64,000 nt of DNA from contig NZ_JAFEUU010000001.1 of assembly GCF_017355885.1 (NCBI RefSeq), positions 682,001 through 746,000 on the forward strand, given 5' to 3'. Within the stretch, counting starts at the first letter, position 1. Each line of letters opens with the position of its first letter. The DNA is from Sabulicella rubraurantiaca (GTDB taxonomy: Bacteria > Pseudomonadota > Alphaproteobacteria > Acetobacterales > Acetobacteraceae). Shown here one piece after another: positions 52,281-61,739 of the stretch. The notes under the pieces were generated by a model, which was not told the DNA's origin, did not search any database, and worked only from the letters and a program-made list of their open reading frames with translations. The position numbers and the translations under genes are program-made.

Positions 52281-52332
52281 ACCGAAGCTTCCGGCTCTAG
52301 CCGGGCCTCCGGCGCTGTGGCTCAATCAGCCC

Positions 52333-53160
52333 ATGCGCGTCTCCGTGATCCAGATGAACCAGGGCAGCGACAAGGCGGCCAACCTCGCCCAGGCGCGGCG
52401 CCTCGTCGCCGCGGCGGTGGAGGCCGACCGGCCGCACATGGTGTCCCTGCCCGAGACCTGGACCAATCTGGGCGGCGGGCGCGACGCGCGCGTGGCCGCG
52501 GCCGAGACCTTGCCGGAACCGGGCGGCACCGGTGGCCCGGCCTATGAGGCGATGCGCGAGATGGCGCGCGGCGCCGGCATCTTTGTCCATGGCGGCAGCA
52601 TCGTGGAGCAGGGCGCGGAGAAGCTGCACAACACCACCCTCGTCTTCGACCCGGAGGGGCGCGAGGTGGCGCGCTACCGCAAGATCCACCTCTTCGACAT
52701 CACCGGGCCCGACGGCACCGGCTACCGCGAGAGTGCTCTCTATGGCGGCGGCTCGGAGATCGTGACCTTCGAGGCGGATGGCACGCGCTTCGGCTGCTCC
52801 ATCTGCTACGATATCCGCTTCCCGGAAATGTATCTCGCCCTGCGCCGCGCGGGGGCAGAGGCAATCTTCGTCCCGTCCAACTTCACCCTGATGACCGGCA
52901 AGGACCACTGGGAGGTGCTGCTGCGCGCCCGCGCCATCGAGGCACAATGCTGGTTCATCGCCGCCGCCTCCTGGGGCAGCTACGAGGAGCGCGGCGCGAT
53001 GCGACAGGTCTATGGCCACTCCCTGATCGCCGACCCGTGGGGCCACGTGGTCGCGCGCTGCTCGGACGGAACGGGATGGGCGACGGCGCGGCTGGACCGC
53101 GCCGTGACCGAACGGGTACGGCGCGACATGCCCGTGCTCGAGCACCGGAAGCTGGCCTGA
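52333..53160 (+). CDS. Carbon-nitrogen hydrolase, Nit1-like amidase
   Basis: Nitrilase-superfamily protein of 275 residues with catalytic triad E41, K117 and C158 ([22 protein letters not shown]). The pattern fits the Nit1/Nit2 branch, which includes deaminated-glutathione amidase and omega-amidase. The next gene begins three bases after its stop. Confidence 0.9.
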   Translation: MRVSVIQMNQGSDKAANLAQARRLVAAAVEADRPHMVSLPETWTNLGGGRDARVAAAETLPEPGGTGGPAYEAMREMARGAGIFVHGGSIVEQGAEKLHNTTLVFDPEGREVARYRKIHLFDITGPDGTGYRESALYGGGSEIVTFEADGTRFGCSICYDIRFPEMYLALRRAGAEAIFVPSNFTLMTGKDHWEVLLRARAIEAQCWFIAAASWGSYEERGAMRQVYGHSLIADPWGHVVARCSDGTGWATARLDRAVTERVRRDMPVLEHRKLA

Positions 53161-53162
53161 CC

Positions 53163-53921
53163 TTGGCCGCCATCGCCTTCCTGGCATCGCAGGGCGAGGC
53201 GGCACAGGCCGCGCGGGCCCGCCTCGCCGGTCTCTACGGCGACGCGCCGCCGGCCCAGGCGGATTTCGTGGTGGCGCTGGGCGGCGATGGCTTCATGCTG
53301 GAGGTGCAGCACCGTTTCCTGGGACGGAACACGCCAATCTACGGCATGAACCGGGGTTCGGTCGGCTTCCTGATGAACAGCTACCGGGAGGAGGATCTGC
53401 CGGCGCGCCTCGCGGTGGCGCTGGAAGCGACGCTGCACCCGCTGCGAATGCGCGCCCACACGGCGGACAAGACCCATGCAGCGCTGGCGATCAACGAGGT
53501 GTCGCTGCTGCGCGAAACCCGGCAGGCGGCCAAGCTGCGCATCATGGTCGATGGCAAGGAACGCCTCCCGGAACTGACCTGCGACGGCATCCTGCTCGCC
53601 ACCCCAGCCGGGTCCACCGCCTATAACCTCTCGGCCCACGGGCCGATCGTGCCGCTGGACGCGAACCTCCTGCCCCTCACCCCGATTTCCGCCTTCCGGC
53701 CGCGGCGCTGGCGCGGGGCGCTGCTGCCCTCGGAGGCGCGGGTGGAGATCGAGGTGCTGGAGGCGCAGAAGCGACCGGTCTCCGCGACCGCCGACTACAC
53801 GGAGGTGCGCGATGTCCGCCGGGTCGAGATCCGCGAGGATCGCAGCCTGTCCATGACCATGCTCTTCGACCCGGACCATTCCCTGTCCGAGCGTATCATC
53901 GCGGAGCAGTTCACGGTCTGA
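53163..53921 (+). CDS. nadK: NAD kinase
   Basis: NAD kinase of 252 residues: ALGGDGFML (GGDG phosphate motif), [25 protein letters not shown], and [23 protein letters not shown]. It phosphorylates NAD to NADP. The start is uncertain; TTG at 53163, three bases after the nitrilase stop, is the first good start, and the longer frame is a shadow. The 3' end overlaps wecB by 11 bases. Confidence 0.93.
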   Translation: MAAIAFLASQGEAAQAARARLAGLYGDAPPAQADFVVALGGDGFMLEVQHRFLGRNTPIYGMNRGSVGFLMNSYREEDLPARLAVALEATLHPLRMRAHTADKTHAALAINEVSLLRETRQAAKLRIMVDGKERLPELTCDGILLATPAGSTAYNLSAHGPIVPLDANLLPLTPISAFRPRRWRGALLPSEARVEIEVLEAQKRPVSATADYTEVRDVRRVEIREDRSLSMTMLFDPDHSLSERIIAEQFTV

Positions 53922-55026
53922 CGGCCATCGCCGGGAGCCGCGCCTCAACCGGCCGGGCTGACTCCAGCGCTGCCAGGATCCGCGGCGCGTCGCGCCCGTC
54001 CCCGAAGGCGAGGCTGGGGCGCGGCGGCTTCGGCGGGGCATCCAGCACGCGATGCGCAGCGGCGAGCAGCCCTGCCTCCCCCGTGCCGACGAGGAGCGTC
54101 GTGCCCGCATCCATCGCCTCAGGCCGGTCGGTTTCCTCGCGCGCCACTAATACGGGGACGCCGAGCGTCGCGGCCTCCTCCTGCACCCCGCCGCTGTCGG
54201 TGATGACCAGGGCAGCGCGGCACAGCAGGGCAACGAAGGCGCGGTAATTCTGTGGCGGCAGCAGCGTGACGCTGCGGCAGTCCGCCAGCGCCTCGGCCAG
54301 CGGCTTGGCCGCCAGCGGGTTGCGGTGTAGCGGCACCACCATCTGCACGTCCGGCCTCGAAGCGAGGCGCGCCATTGCTCGTGCGAGGCGTTGCAGCCCC
54401 GCCGCCTGGCTTTCCCGTCGGTGCGCGGTGACCAGGACGAGGCGCCGCGCCGGGTCCAGCGTGACGGGCGGGTCGGGCGCCTCCGAAGCCACGGCAAGCA
54501 GGGCATCCACCCCGGTATTGCCGGTGACGCGGATCGCGCCGCCCGGAACGCCCTCACGTAGCAGGTTCTGCCGCGCGGTTTCCGTCGGCGCGAGGTGCAG
54601 CCGGGCAAGGCGTCCGATCACGGCGCGGTTCGCCTCCTCCGGGAAGGGGGCGTCCAGATCGTGGGAGCGCAGCCCGCCCTCCACATGCGCCACCGGGATG
54701 CGCGCATGGAAGCCGGCCAGCGCGCCCGCCATGGCGGAGGTGGTGTCGCCCTGCACCAGCAGCCAGTCCGGCCGCTCTGCCACCAGCCAGGGATCGAGCC
54801 CTGCCATGACCCCCGCCGCCAGTGCCGAGAGCCCCTGTCCCGGCCGCATCAGCCCGAGGTCCAGGGTCGCCCGCAGCGCGAACCCCTCCAGCGCCTGATC
54901 CAGCATCTCCCGATGCTGACCAGTGGACAGGATGTCGCAGCGATGACCGGCCGCACGGGCCGCCTGGATCACCGGGAAGAGCTTGATCGCCTCCGGGCGA
55001 GTGCCGACGACGCAGGCGAGGTGCAA
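53911..55026 (-). CDS. wecB: UDP-N-acetylglucosamine 2-epimerase (non-hydrolysing)
   Basis: WecB-family epimerase of 371 residues: [14 protein letters not shown] at the start, [75 protein letters not shown]. It converts UDP-GlcNAc to UDP-ManNAc for envelope polysaccharides. TTG 55026 is chosen because the conserved N-terminus follows at once; the open frame upstream overlaps the zur gene. No other polysaccharide genes adjoin. Confidence 0.92.
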   Translation of the reverse strand: MHLACVVGTRPEAIKLFPVIQAARAAGHRCDILSTGQHREMLDQALEGFALRATLDLGLMRPGQGLSALAAGVMAGLDPWLVAERPDWLLVQGDTTSAMAGALAGFHARIPVAHVEGGLRSHDLDAPFPEEANRAVIGRLARLHLAPTETARQNLLREGVPGGAIRVTGNTGVDALLAVASEAPDPPVTLDPARRLVLVTAHRRESQAAGLQRLARAMARLASRPDVQMVVPLHRNPLAAKPLAEALADCRSVTLLPPQNYRAFVALLCRAALVITDSGGVQEEAATLGVPVLVAREETDRPEAMDAGTTLLVGTGEAGLLAAAHRVLDAPPKPPRPSLAFGDGRDAPRILAALESARPVEARLPAMAVRP

Positions 55027-55111
55027 GCAGGATGGCTCCAGAAACTCACGCCAGGACTCAACCGGCGGTTGCTTCCGACTTTGGCAGTTCTTGTGAAATG
55101 CAACCAGGGAG

Positions 55112-55588
55112 TCAGGCGCAGCGTGCGCAGATTCCTTCCACCTCGACCGTCGCGCGGTTGGGGCGGAAGCCCAGCCGGTCCGCCGCTGCCGACAAGGCAT
55201 GGGCGACGTCGTGATCGGCGATCTCGGCCGTGACGCCGCAGCGCGTGCAGATCAGGAACTGGTGCGGGTGGTCGTGGCCGCAGCCATGGCCGCAAGGCGC
55301 CTCTTCCGGCCCGATGCAGGGCAGGAAGGCGTTCAGACGTTCCAACCGATGTATCAGCCCCTGCTCCAATAGGAAGTCCAGGGCACGATAGACGGTGGGC
55401 GGCGCGGCGGGGCCGCGTTCCTCCTTCAGGCGCTCCAGCAGCGTATAGGCACCGACAGGCTGTCCCGCTTCCAGCACGAGGCGAAGGACCTGGCGGCGAA
55501 GCGGGGTCAGCGTGGCCCCTTGGCTGGCGCAGCGCGCCTCGGCGGCGGCCAGGGCGGCGTGGAGTTCCGGCGTCTCTACGGCGGTCAT
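55112..55588 (-). CDS. zur: Zur, Fur-family zinc uptake regulator
   Basis: Fur-superfamily regulator of 158 residues with a winged-helix domain ([49 protein letters not shown]). Structural zinc cysteines C114, C117, C154, C157, and a His/Cys-rich segment [13 protein letters not shown] for the regulatory site, which marks Zur rather than Fur. It should repress zinc-starvation genes when zinc is ample. Divergent from hisI and the COG0523 GTPase, its probable targets. Confidence 0.9.
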   Translation of the reverse strand: MTAVETPELHAALAAAEARCASQGATLTPLRRQVLRLVLEAGQPVGAYTLLERLKEERGPAAPPTVYRALDFLLEQGLIHRLERLNAFLPCIGPEEAPCGHGCGHDHPHQFLICTRCGVTAEIADHDVAHALSAAADRLGFRPNRATVEVEGICARCA

Positions 55589-55611
55589 GCGGCGGGTTAT
55601 ACTCCATTCCG
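55589..55611. promoter_or_regulatory. Overlapping divergent -10 elements between zur and hisI, candidate Zur site
   Basis: Only 23 bases separate the ATGs of zur and hisI. TATACT (plus, 55598-55603) lies 8 bases before the hisI ATG and TATAAC (minus, 55602-55597) 8 bases before the zur ATG. Both messages would start at or near their start codons (leaderless). GGTTATACTCC resembles half of an alphaproteobacterial Zur box (GTTATA). Site assignment is inference. Confidence 0.45.
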
Positions 55612-56031
55612 ATGAAGCCTGCCCTCCCCATTCCCGACCCGGCGCTTCGCATCGCCATCCTCCGCTCGGTGCGGTTCAACAGCATGGGTATCGTCCCCGC
55701 CATCGCGCAGCAGCACGACACGGGCGAGGTGCTGATGATGGCCTGGATGAACGACGCGGCGCTGGAGGAGACTCTGGAAACGGGACGGGCCTGCTATTTC
55801 AGCCGTTCGCGCAACAAGCTGTGGCGCAAGGGGGAAAGCTCGGGCCAGGTGCAGCGCGTCCTCGACCTCCGGATCGACTGCGACGGCGACACGGTGCTGC
55901 TGCTGGTGGACCAGCATGGCGTGGCCTGCCATACTGGCCGTCGCTCCTGCTTCTTCCTCGCGCCGCGTGACGGCGTGCTGACGGAGATCACGGCGCCGGA
56001 GGCCAGCCCCGAAAGCCTGTACGGCGCATGA
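55612..56031 (+). CDS. hisI: Phosphoribosyl-AMP cyclohydrolase, possible Zur-regulated paralogue
   Basis: HisI of 139 residues for the third step of histidine synthesis: [41 protein letters not shown], and zinc cysteines C90, C106, C113 ([15 protein letters not shown]). The zinc ligands are kept. Its place between zur and a COG0523 GTPase recalls HisI2 paralogues of Zur regulons, where a spare zinc enzyme is made or metallated under zinc limitation. Whether it is the only HisI cannot be told here. It overlaps the next gene by four bases. Confidence 0.93.
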   Translation: MKPALPIPDPALRIAILRSVRFNSMGIVPAIAQQHDTGEVLMMAWMNDAALEETLETGRACYFSRSRNKLWRKGESSGQVQRVLDLRIDCDGDTVLLLVDQHGVACHTGRRSCFFLAPRDGVLTEITAPEASPESLYGA

Positions 56032-56984
56032 CCCCCCGTCCCGTTACCCTCCTCACCGGCTTCCTCGGCGTGGGCAAGACCACGCTACTGAACCGGCTCC
56101 TGCCCGCCCTGCCGCGCACCGCTGTGCTGGTGAATGAGTTCGGCGAGATCGGCCTGGACCACCTCTTCGTCCAGACGGTGGCGGAGGATGTGGTGCTTCT
56201 CCAGGCCGGGTGCCTGTGCTGCACCATCCGCGGCGACCTGTCGCGCGCCCTGCGCGACCTCGCTGCCTCGGGGCGGCCCTTCGATCGCGTGGTGATCGAG
56301 ACAACGGGCCTCGCCGATCCCGGCCCGATCCTGCAGACGCTGATGTCCGATCCGCTGCTGCGCCGGGACTTCACGCTGGACGCCCTGGTGACGCTGGTGG
56401 ACGCCGCGCATGGCGTGGCGACGCTGGATGCGCAGGAGGAAGCGCGGCGGCAGGTTGCGGTGGCGGATCGGCTGGTGCTGACCAAGACCGACCTCGTGAC
56501 CGACACGGCGGCGCTGGAGGCGCGGCTGCGCGCCCTCAATCCGGTCGCTCCCATCCTCCGAAACGATGCGCCGGCCGAGGCGATCTTCGCGCCCGCCGGT
56601 CCGGGCCGCGACCTGCCCTGGTCGCCGGGTGATGTGCATCATCACCGACACCATCATCACGATCCGAACCGGCACGGCGCGGATATCCGCGCCCTTTGCC
56701 TGCGCTTCGACCAGCCGCTGCGATGGGAGGGCCTCGCCTCCTGGCTGGAGATGATGGCCATGACGCAGGGCGAGCGCATGTTGCGCCTCAAGGCCGTGCT
56801 GAACCTGGAAGGCGAGGAAGGACCGGTCGCGCTGCACGGGGTGCGGCACCTCTTCGACACGCCGCGCCGCCTTCCCGCCTGGCCGGACGGGGATGACCGC
56901 TCCTCGCGCCTCGTCCTCATCCTGCGCGGCCTCGACCCCGAGGTGGCGGAAGCGGGGCTGCGTGCCTTCCTGGAGGCGGCGTGA
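56028..56984 (+). CDS. COG0523 (CobW/ZNG1-like) GTPase metallochaperone
   Basis: G3E GTPase of 318 residues: Walker [10 protein letters not shown], metal motif C62-LCC65 ([10 protein letters not shown]), [10 protein letters not shown], and NKxD-like LTKTD. A histidine-rich insert [13 protein letters not shown] (204-216) and the C-terminal CobW_C domain suit zinc handling. Zur-linked COG0523 proteins deliver zinc to client enzymes during starvation. In an operon with hisI, so HisI is a likely client. Overlaps the following GNAT gene by four bases. Confidence 0.92.
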   Translation: MTPRPVTLLTGFLGVGKTTLLNRLLPALPRTAVLVNEFGEIGLDHLFVQTVAEDVVLLQAGCLCCTIRGDLSRALRDLAASGRPFDRVVIETTGLADPGPILQTLMSDPLLRRDFTLDALVTLVDAAHGVATLDAQEEARRQVAVADRLVLTKTDLVTDTAALEARLRALNPVAPILRNDAPAEAIFAPAGPGRDLPWSPGDVHHHRHHHHDPNRHGADIRALCLRFDQPLRWEGLASWLEMMAMTQGERMLRLKAVLNLEGEEGPVALHGVRHLFDTPRRLPAWPDGDDRSSRLVLILRGLDPEVAEAGLRAFLEAA

Positions 56985-57568
56985 CGCTGCGCATCGAGAC
57001 GCTGCGTGGCGAGGCGCTGCTTCGCCACCTGCCCCGCCTCGGCCACCTGCGCGGCGCGGTGTTCCGCGAGTGGCCCTATCTCTATAAGGCCGAAGGTCGC
57101 TACGAGGCCAACTACCTACGCCAATACGCCGAGGGCGAGGGCGCGGCGGTGATTGTCGCGCTGGACGGGGATGAGGCCGTCGGCGCCTCCACCTGCCAGC
57201 CGATGCGCGAAGCCCACGCCCCCGTGCGCGAGGCCTTCGAGCGCGCGGGGCGCGACCCGGCAGAGCATTCCTATTTTGGCGAAAGCGTCCTGCTGCCCGA
57301 GTATCGCGGCCGGGGGATCGGCGTCGCCTTTTTCGCGCGGCGGGAGGAAGTGGCGCGAGAGGCGGGGCTGCGCTTCGCCACTTTCTGCGCCGTGGAGCGA
57401 GACGCAAGCGACCCACGGCGCCCGGCGGACTATGTGCCGCTGGACGAGTTCTGGAAGAAGCGCGGCTATACTCACCACCCGGACATCGCCTGCAGCTTCA
57501 ACTGGCGCGAAATCGGCGGCACGGCGGAGATCCCGCACCGCCTCTCCTTCTGGATCAAGTCACTGTGA
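56981..57568 (+). CDS. GNAT-family N-acetyltransferase
   Basis: GNAT protein of 195 residues, with acetyl-CoA motif A in [48 protein letters not shown] near the N-terminus is characteristic of a subgroup found beside or fused to nitrilases. GTG start overlaps the COG0523 stop; its own stop overlaps the next gene. Acceptor unknown. Confidence 0.88.
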   Translation: MTLRIETLRGEALLRHLPRLGHLRGAVFREWPYLYKAEGRYEANYLRQYAEGEGAAVIVALDGDEAVGASTCQPMREAHAPVREAFERAGRDPAEHSYFGESVLLPEYRGRGIGVAFFARREEVAREAGLRFATFCAVERDASDPRRPADYVPLDEFWKKRGYTHHPDIACSFNWREIGGTAEIPHRLSFWIKSL

Positions 57569-58446
57569 CGCTGCGCCTCGCCACCTGTGCCTGGCCGGTC
57601 GAGCCGCTGCCCGACATCGCCGCCTATGCCGTCAAGCTGGAGCACTGGGCACGCCGCGCCCGCGACGCCGGGGCGGAGATGGTGGTCATGCCGGAATATG
57701 CCTGCGTGGAGCTGGGCGCCGCCCTGGCGGGCAACCGTGCGGCCGACGAGGCAACGGAACTTCGCGCCATGGTGCAGGCCGCGCCCGCCGTGCTTGAGGC
57801 GATGCGCGCGGCCGCCCGCGCTGCCGGCATCTGGCTCTGCCCCGGCAGCCTGCCGATGGAACTGCACGGGAAGGTCGTGAACCGCGCACCGCTGATCCGC
57901 CCCGACGGCACCATGGCCTTCCAGGACAAGCGCATGATGACGCGCTTCGAGTCCGAGCGCTGGATGATCGACGCTGGCGCGCCGCCACGCGTCTTTGACA
58001 CGCCCTGGGGAAGGATCGGGATCGCCATCTGCTACGATGCGGAGTTCCCCAAGCTGGTTCGCACCCAGGTCGAGGCAGGTGCGTGGCTCGTCCTCGTGCC
58101 CTCCTGCACCGACACCGCGCATGGATTCAGCCGCGTCCGCATCGGCGCGCGGGCACGCGCGATGGAGAACCAATGCTTCGTTGCCGTTGCGCCCACGGTC
58201 GGCGGCTTCGCCGCCTCGGCCGCGCTGGACGAGAACCACGGCGCGGCCGGCATCTTCGGTCCGGTGGACCGCGGCTTTCCCGCCGATGGCATCCTGGCTC
58301 AAGGGGCGATGGATGAGCCGGGCCTCATCCTTGCCGAACTCGACCCCGAGGCGCTGGAGCGGGTGCGTGTGGATGGCCAGGTGCGGAACCACCGCGACTG
58401 GCCGCGCGCGCCGGTGCCCCACCCCTCCCCGGCCGAATTCGCATGA
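57565..58446 (+). CDS. Carbon-nitrogen hydrolase partner of the GNAT protein
   Basis: Nitrilase-superfamily amidohydrolase of 293 residues with E44, K122 and C156 (MPEYACVE, FQDKRMMTRFE, AICYDAEFP). It is distinct from the Nit1-like protein at 52333. GTG start in the GNAT stop. GNAT plus nitrilase pairs occur in many bacteria and suggest successive acyl-transfer and amide cleavage on one compound. It overlaps the lpxB start by four bases. Confidence 0.88.
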   Translation: MTLRLATCAWPVEPLPDIAAYAVKLEHWARRARDAGAEMVVMPEYACVELGAALAGNRAADEATELRAMVQAAPAVLEAMRAAARAAGIWLCPGSLPMELHGKVVNRAPLIRPDGTMAFQDKRMMTRFESERWMIDAGAPPRVFDTPWGRIGIAICYDAEFPKLVRTQVEAGAWLVLVPSCTDTAHGFSRVRIGARARAMENQCFVAVAPTVGGFAASAALDENHGAAGIFGPVDRGFPADGILAQGAMDEPGLILAELDPEALERVRVDGQVRNHRDWPRAPVPHPSPAEFA

Positions 58447-59543
58447 GCCTCGTCTGGATCGCGGCGGGCGAGGCCTCGGGCGACATCCTCGCCGCACGCC
58501 TCGTCGCCGCTCTGCGGACGCGGGCTCCGGGGCTCCGATTTGCCGGGATCGGCGGGGAGCGCATGGCCGAGCAGGGCGTCGAAAGCCTGTTCCCCATCCG
58601 CGAGCTCGCGCTGATGGGGCTGGTGGAGGTGCTGCCGCAGCTTCGCAACCTCGCACACCGGATGAGCGAGGCGGAGGAGGCGCTGCGCCGCGACCGCCCT
58701 GCCCTGTTGGTGACGGTGGACAGCCCGGGCTTCACCCTGCGCCTCGCGCGGCGAGCCAAGGCCCTGGGCATCCCGGTCGTGCACTATGTGGCGCCGCAGG
58801 TCTGGGCCTGGCGGCCCGGGCGGGTGCGGAAGATGGTGGGCGTGGTGGACCGCATCCTCGCCCTCCTCCCCTTCGAGGCGCCCTTCTTCGAGCAATCCGG
58901 CATCCCGGTGGAATTTGTCGGACACCCGATCCTGGAAAGCGAAGCCGCGCATGGCGACGCTGCGCGCTTCCCGCTGGAAGGTCCAGGCCTGCTCGTCATG
59001 CCGGGCAGCCGGCGCGGCGAGTTGCGCCGCCACCTGCCGGTCTTCAGCTCTGCATTGCCGCCTAGCATCACGCCGGTCGTCGCCCTGGCCGGCACGGTGG
59101 AGGAGGAGGTGCGCGCCGAGACCACCGCCTGGGGCGCACGCTATGTCCGCACCCCTGCCGAGAAGTCGGACGCCATGGCCGCTTGTCATGCCGGGCTGAT
59201 CAAGTCCGGCACCTCCTCGCTGGAGGCGGCGGTGGCGGGGCTGCCGCATGTCGTCGCCTATCGCGTGAACCCGGTCACCGCCGCGATCGTCCGCCGCCTC
59301 ATGCGCGTGCGCCACGCCTCCCTCGTGAACCTCCTCGCCGAGGAGGAGGTGGTGCCCGAGTTCCTGCAGGAACGCTGCGAGCCGAACCTCCTGCGCGCCG
59401 CGCTCCTGCCACTGATCGAGGGCGGAGCCGAGGCAACACGGCAGCGCCGGGGCTTCCATCGCGCGCTGGAGAAGCTGACGCCACCAGGCGGTGGCACCCC
59501 CAGCGAGGCGGCTGCTGAGGCGGTTCTGCGCATGCTATCGTGA
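58443..59543 (+). CDS. lpxB: LpxB, lipid-A-disaccharide synthase
   Basis: LpxB of 366 residues (GT19): AGEASGDILAARLVAAL, GIGGERMAEQGVESLF, YVAPQVWAWRPGRV, LPGSRRGEL-type PGSRRGELRRHLPVF and KSGTSSLEAAVAGLPHVVAYRVNP. It makes the tetraacyldisaccharide of lipid A at the inner membrane. Unusually, it is not next to lpxD-fabZ-lpxA here but continues an operon from a nitrilase and overlaps an ABC exporter ATPase by four bases. Confidence 0.95.
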   Translation: MSLVWIAAGEASGDILAARLVAALRTRAPGLRFAGIGGERMAEQGVESLFPIRELALMGLVEVLPQLRNLAHRMSEAEEALRRDRPALLVTVDSPGFTLRLARRAKALGIPVVHYVAPQVWAWRPGRVRKMVGVVDRILALLPFEAPFFEQSGIPVEFVGHPILESEAAHGDAARFPLEGPGLLVMPGSRRGELRRHLPVFSSALPPSITPVVALAGTVEEEVRAETTAWGARYVRTPAEKSDAMAACHAGLIKSGTSSLEAAVAGLPHVVAYRVNPVTAAIVRRLMRVRHASLVNLLAEEEVVPEFLQERCEPNLLRAALLPLIEGGAEATRQRRGFHRALEKLTPPGGGTPSEAAAEAVLRMLS

Positions 59544-60244
59544 GCACCATGCTCGAGCTTCGCGGCATCACGAGACGCTTCCGCATCGGCCCGACCGAGC
59601 GAACCGTATTGCATGGCATAGACCTCGACCTCGCGGCGGGCGAGCTGGTCTCGATCATGGGTGGCTCCGGCTCCGGCAAGACCACCTTCATGAACATTCT
59701 CGGCCTGCTCGACCGGCCCAGCACCGGCACCTACTGCATACGCGGCGAGGACGTTTTGGCCGCCAAGGCGGATGCCCAGTCGCTGATGCGGAACCGCATG
59801 ATCGGCTTCGTGTTCCAGCAATTCTTCTTGATGCCCCGGCTCAATGCATGGCGGAACGTGGCGCTGCCGCTGATGTATCGCGGCACGCCGGAGGCGGAGG
59901 CGCGGCGGCGGTCGGAGGCGATGCTCCAGCGCGTCGGCCTCGGCCAGCATCTGAGCCACATGCCCAACATGCTTTCCGGCGGGCAGAAGCAGCGCGTCGC
60001 CATCGCACGCGCCCTGGTGACGGAGCCTGCCCTCATCCTCGCCGACGAGCCGACCGGGGCGCTGGACCCGACGGTGAGCCGCGAGATCATGGGGCTGTTC
60101 GAGGAGATGAACCGGGAGCTGGGCGTCCTGGTCGTCATCATCACCCATGACCCGGGCGTGGCCGCGCGCTGCCGGCGGCGCCTCACTCTCGTGCAGGGAC
60201 GCCTGCTGGAGGAGGATGACCTCGCGAAGGCACGGGCGGCATGA
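59540..60244 (+). CDS. ABC exporter ATP-binding protein, MacB/LolD-like
   Basis: ATPase of 234 residues: Walker A GGSGSGKTT, Q-loop VFQQFFLMPRLNA, signature LSGGQKQR, Walker B LILADEPTGALD, THD. The GTG start at 59540 overlaps lpxB; an ATG three codons on (59549) is possible. Serves the FtsX-type permease that follows. Confidence 0.92.
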   Translation: MSTMLELRGITRRFRIGPTERTVLHGIDLDLAAGELVSIMGGSGSGKTTFMNILGLLDRPSTGTYCIRGEDVLAAKADAQSLMRNRMIGFVFQQFFLMPRLNAWRNVALPLMYRGTPEAEARRRSEAMLQRVGLGQHLSHMPNMLSGGQKQRVAIARALVTEPALILADEPTGALDPTVSREIMGLFEEMNRELGVLVVIITHDPGVAARCRRRLTLVQGRLLEEDDLAKARAA

Positions 60245-61413
60245 TCCGCCAGACGCTGATCGAGGCCGCGGGCAACCTGCTCGCCGTGTGGCAGCGCTCG
60301 CTGCTGGCGTTGATCGGCATCGTCGTCGGGGCTGGGGCGGTGATCGCCATGCTCCATGCCGGAGCGATGGCGCGGGAGGAAACGATCCGCCAGTTCCGTC
60401 AGATGGGCACGGACACGATGGTGCTGCGCGCCGACAGCAACACCGGCATGGGCAATTTCCGCCTGGGCGACATCGAGGCCACGCCCGAGGCGGTGCCGCT
60501 GATCCGCGAGATCGCGCCCTTCATGATCGGCGGCGGGACGATCATCTCCGAAGGTCGCTCGCGCAACGCAGGCTTCCTCGGCGTCACGGCGGAATTCGCG
60601 CAGGTCGCCCGCCTGCCGATGGCAGAGGGCCGCTTCCTGTCCCCCTTCGACCGGTTCGAGTTGCTGGTGGTGGTCGGCCACGACCTCGCGCAGCAGCTTT
60701 CCTCGCCCTTCGCGCCGCTACGCGTCGGCAGCCAGATCCGCATCTCCCGCTACGTCTTCACCGTCGCCGGCATCCTGGAGCCGGCGATGATGAACCCCAT
60801 GCTGCCGGTGGACGTGAACACCACGCTGTTCCTTTCGCTGCCCAATGCGAGGCGGGTGATCGCCCTGCCCTCGCTCTCCATGGCAGTGGCGCGTTTGCAG
60901 CCGGATGCCGATCCGGAACTCGCCTCTCAGATGCTGCAGCAGCATCTTGGGCCGGGGCTGCGCGATGCGCGGTTGAACGTCCTGACAGCGCGGCAACTCA
61001 TCGCCGGCATGAACAGTCAGGTCCAGCTCGTTGCCATGCTGCTAGGCGCGGTGGGGTCCATCGCGCTGGTGCTGGGCGGAGTAGGCGTCATGAACATCAT
61101 GCTGATGTCGGTGGCGGAACGGCGGCGCGAGATCGGCATCCGCCTCGCCATCGGGGCACGCCGGCGGGATGTGCGGCGCCTATTCCTTGCCGAGGCATTG
61201 ATCTTGTCCCTGCTAGGCGCGGCGCTCGGGGTCGGGCTGGGATTCCTGGGCGGCATCGGCTTCGCCTGGATGTCGGGCTGGCAGGTCAGCTTCTCGCCCA
61301 TCGCGGCGCCGCTCGGCGCCGGCGTGTCCATTGCCGTGGGAGTCTTCTTCGGCTTCTACCCGGCCGTCATGGCCGCGCGGTTGGATCCGATCGAGGCGCT
61401 GCGGGCGGAGTGA
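60241..61413 (+). CDS. ABC exporter permease, MacB/FtsX type
   Basis: Permease of 390 residues with four membrane helices around a large periplasmic domain, and the FtsX/MacB core VAMLLGAVGSIALVLGGVGVMNIMLMSVAERRREIGIRLAIGARRRDV. This mechanotransmitter fold drives substrate through a MacA-type adaptor and TolC. Overlaps the ATPase by four bases; its 3' end overlaps a minus-strand lipoprotein gene by 47 bases. TolC and a PAS-HlyD adaptor follow. Confidence 0.92.
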   Translation: MIRQTLIEAAGNLLAVWQRSLLALIGIVVGAGAVIAMLHAGAMAREETIRQFRQMGTDTMVLRADSNTGMGNFRLGDIEATPEAVPLIREIAPFMIGGGTIISEGRSRNAGFLGVTAEFAQVARLPMAEGRFLSPFDRFELLVVVGHDLAQQLSSPFAPLRVGSQIRISRYVFTVAGILEPAMMNPMLPVDVNTTLFLSLPNARRVIALPSLSMAVARLQPDADPELASQMLQQHLGPGLRDARLNVLTARQLIAGMNSQVQLVAMLLGAVGSIALVLGGVGVMNIMLMSVAERRREIGIRLAIGARRRDVRRLFLAEALILSLLGAALGVGLGFLGGIGFAWMSGWQVSFSPIAAPLGAGVSIAVGVFFGFYPAVMAARLDPIEALRAE

Positions 61414-61639
61414 CCGCGCCCGGCTCCGCCACCCCGGGCAGGCGGACATGGCTGCGCGGGGCCGTTGCCGCCGGGTCCGGCAGGGCGATGGGCGGGTCGC
61501 CCATGCGCTGCATCACAGCGGGCATCGGGGCGAAAGCCCGCTCGACCGGCGTGTAGCTCGCGCCCCCGATGGGTTCCTGCAGCACGGAGGGCGGGGCGCA
61601 GGCGGCGAGGGCAAGCAGGGCCAGGGAGGCGGATCGCAT
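61367..61639 (-). CDS. Small putative lipoprotein
   Basis: Protein of 90 residues with a lipobox: MRSASLALLALAAC, cysteine 14, so lipidated after signal removal. The mature part is Pro/Ala-rich without known domains. GGAAAGG precedes the ATG. It is convergent with and overlaps the permease gene by 47 bases and sits between exporter genes on the opposite strand. Function unknown; reality of the gene is fairly likely because of the clean lipobox and start. Confidence 0.65.
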   Translation of the reverse strand: MRSASLALLALAACAPPSVLQEPIGGASYTPVERAFAPMPAVMQRMGDPPIALPDPAATAPRSHVRLPGVAEPGAVTPPAAPRSDPTARP

Positions 61640-61739
61640 CGCCCTTTCCTACCTGCGATGAACGGAGCCTGTCAGCGCCGTGGCAATACGCATTTGGGCT
61701 TGCTTGCGGCAGTCCTGTTCTTGGTGGGATAAGCTTTCC

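Noticed and set aside
55027-55200. N-terminal extension of wecB to 55200
   Set aside because: It would overlap the zur coding region; family sequence starts at TTG 55026.
61404-61430. Seven-base inverted repeat GGCGGAG/CTCCGCC at the end of the ABC permease gene, considered as another convergent-stop palindrome
   Set aside because: Long spacer, and the opposing lipoprotein stop is not in it; lies within the lipoprotein coding region.
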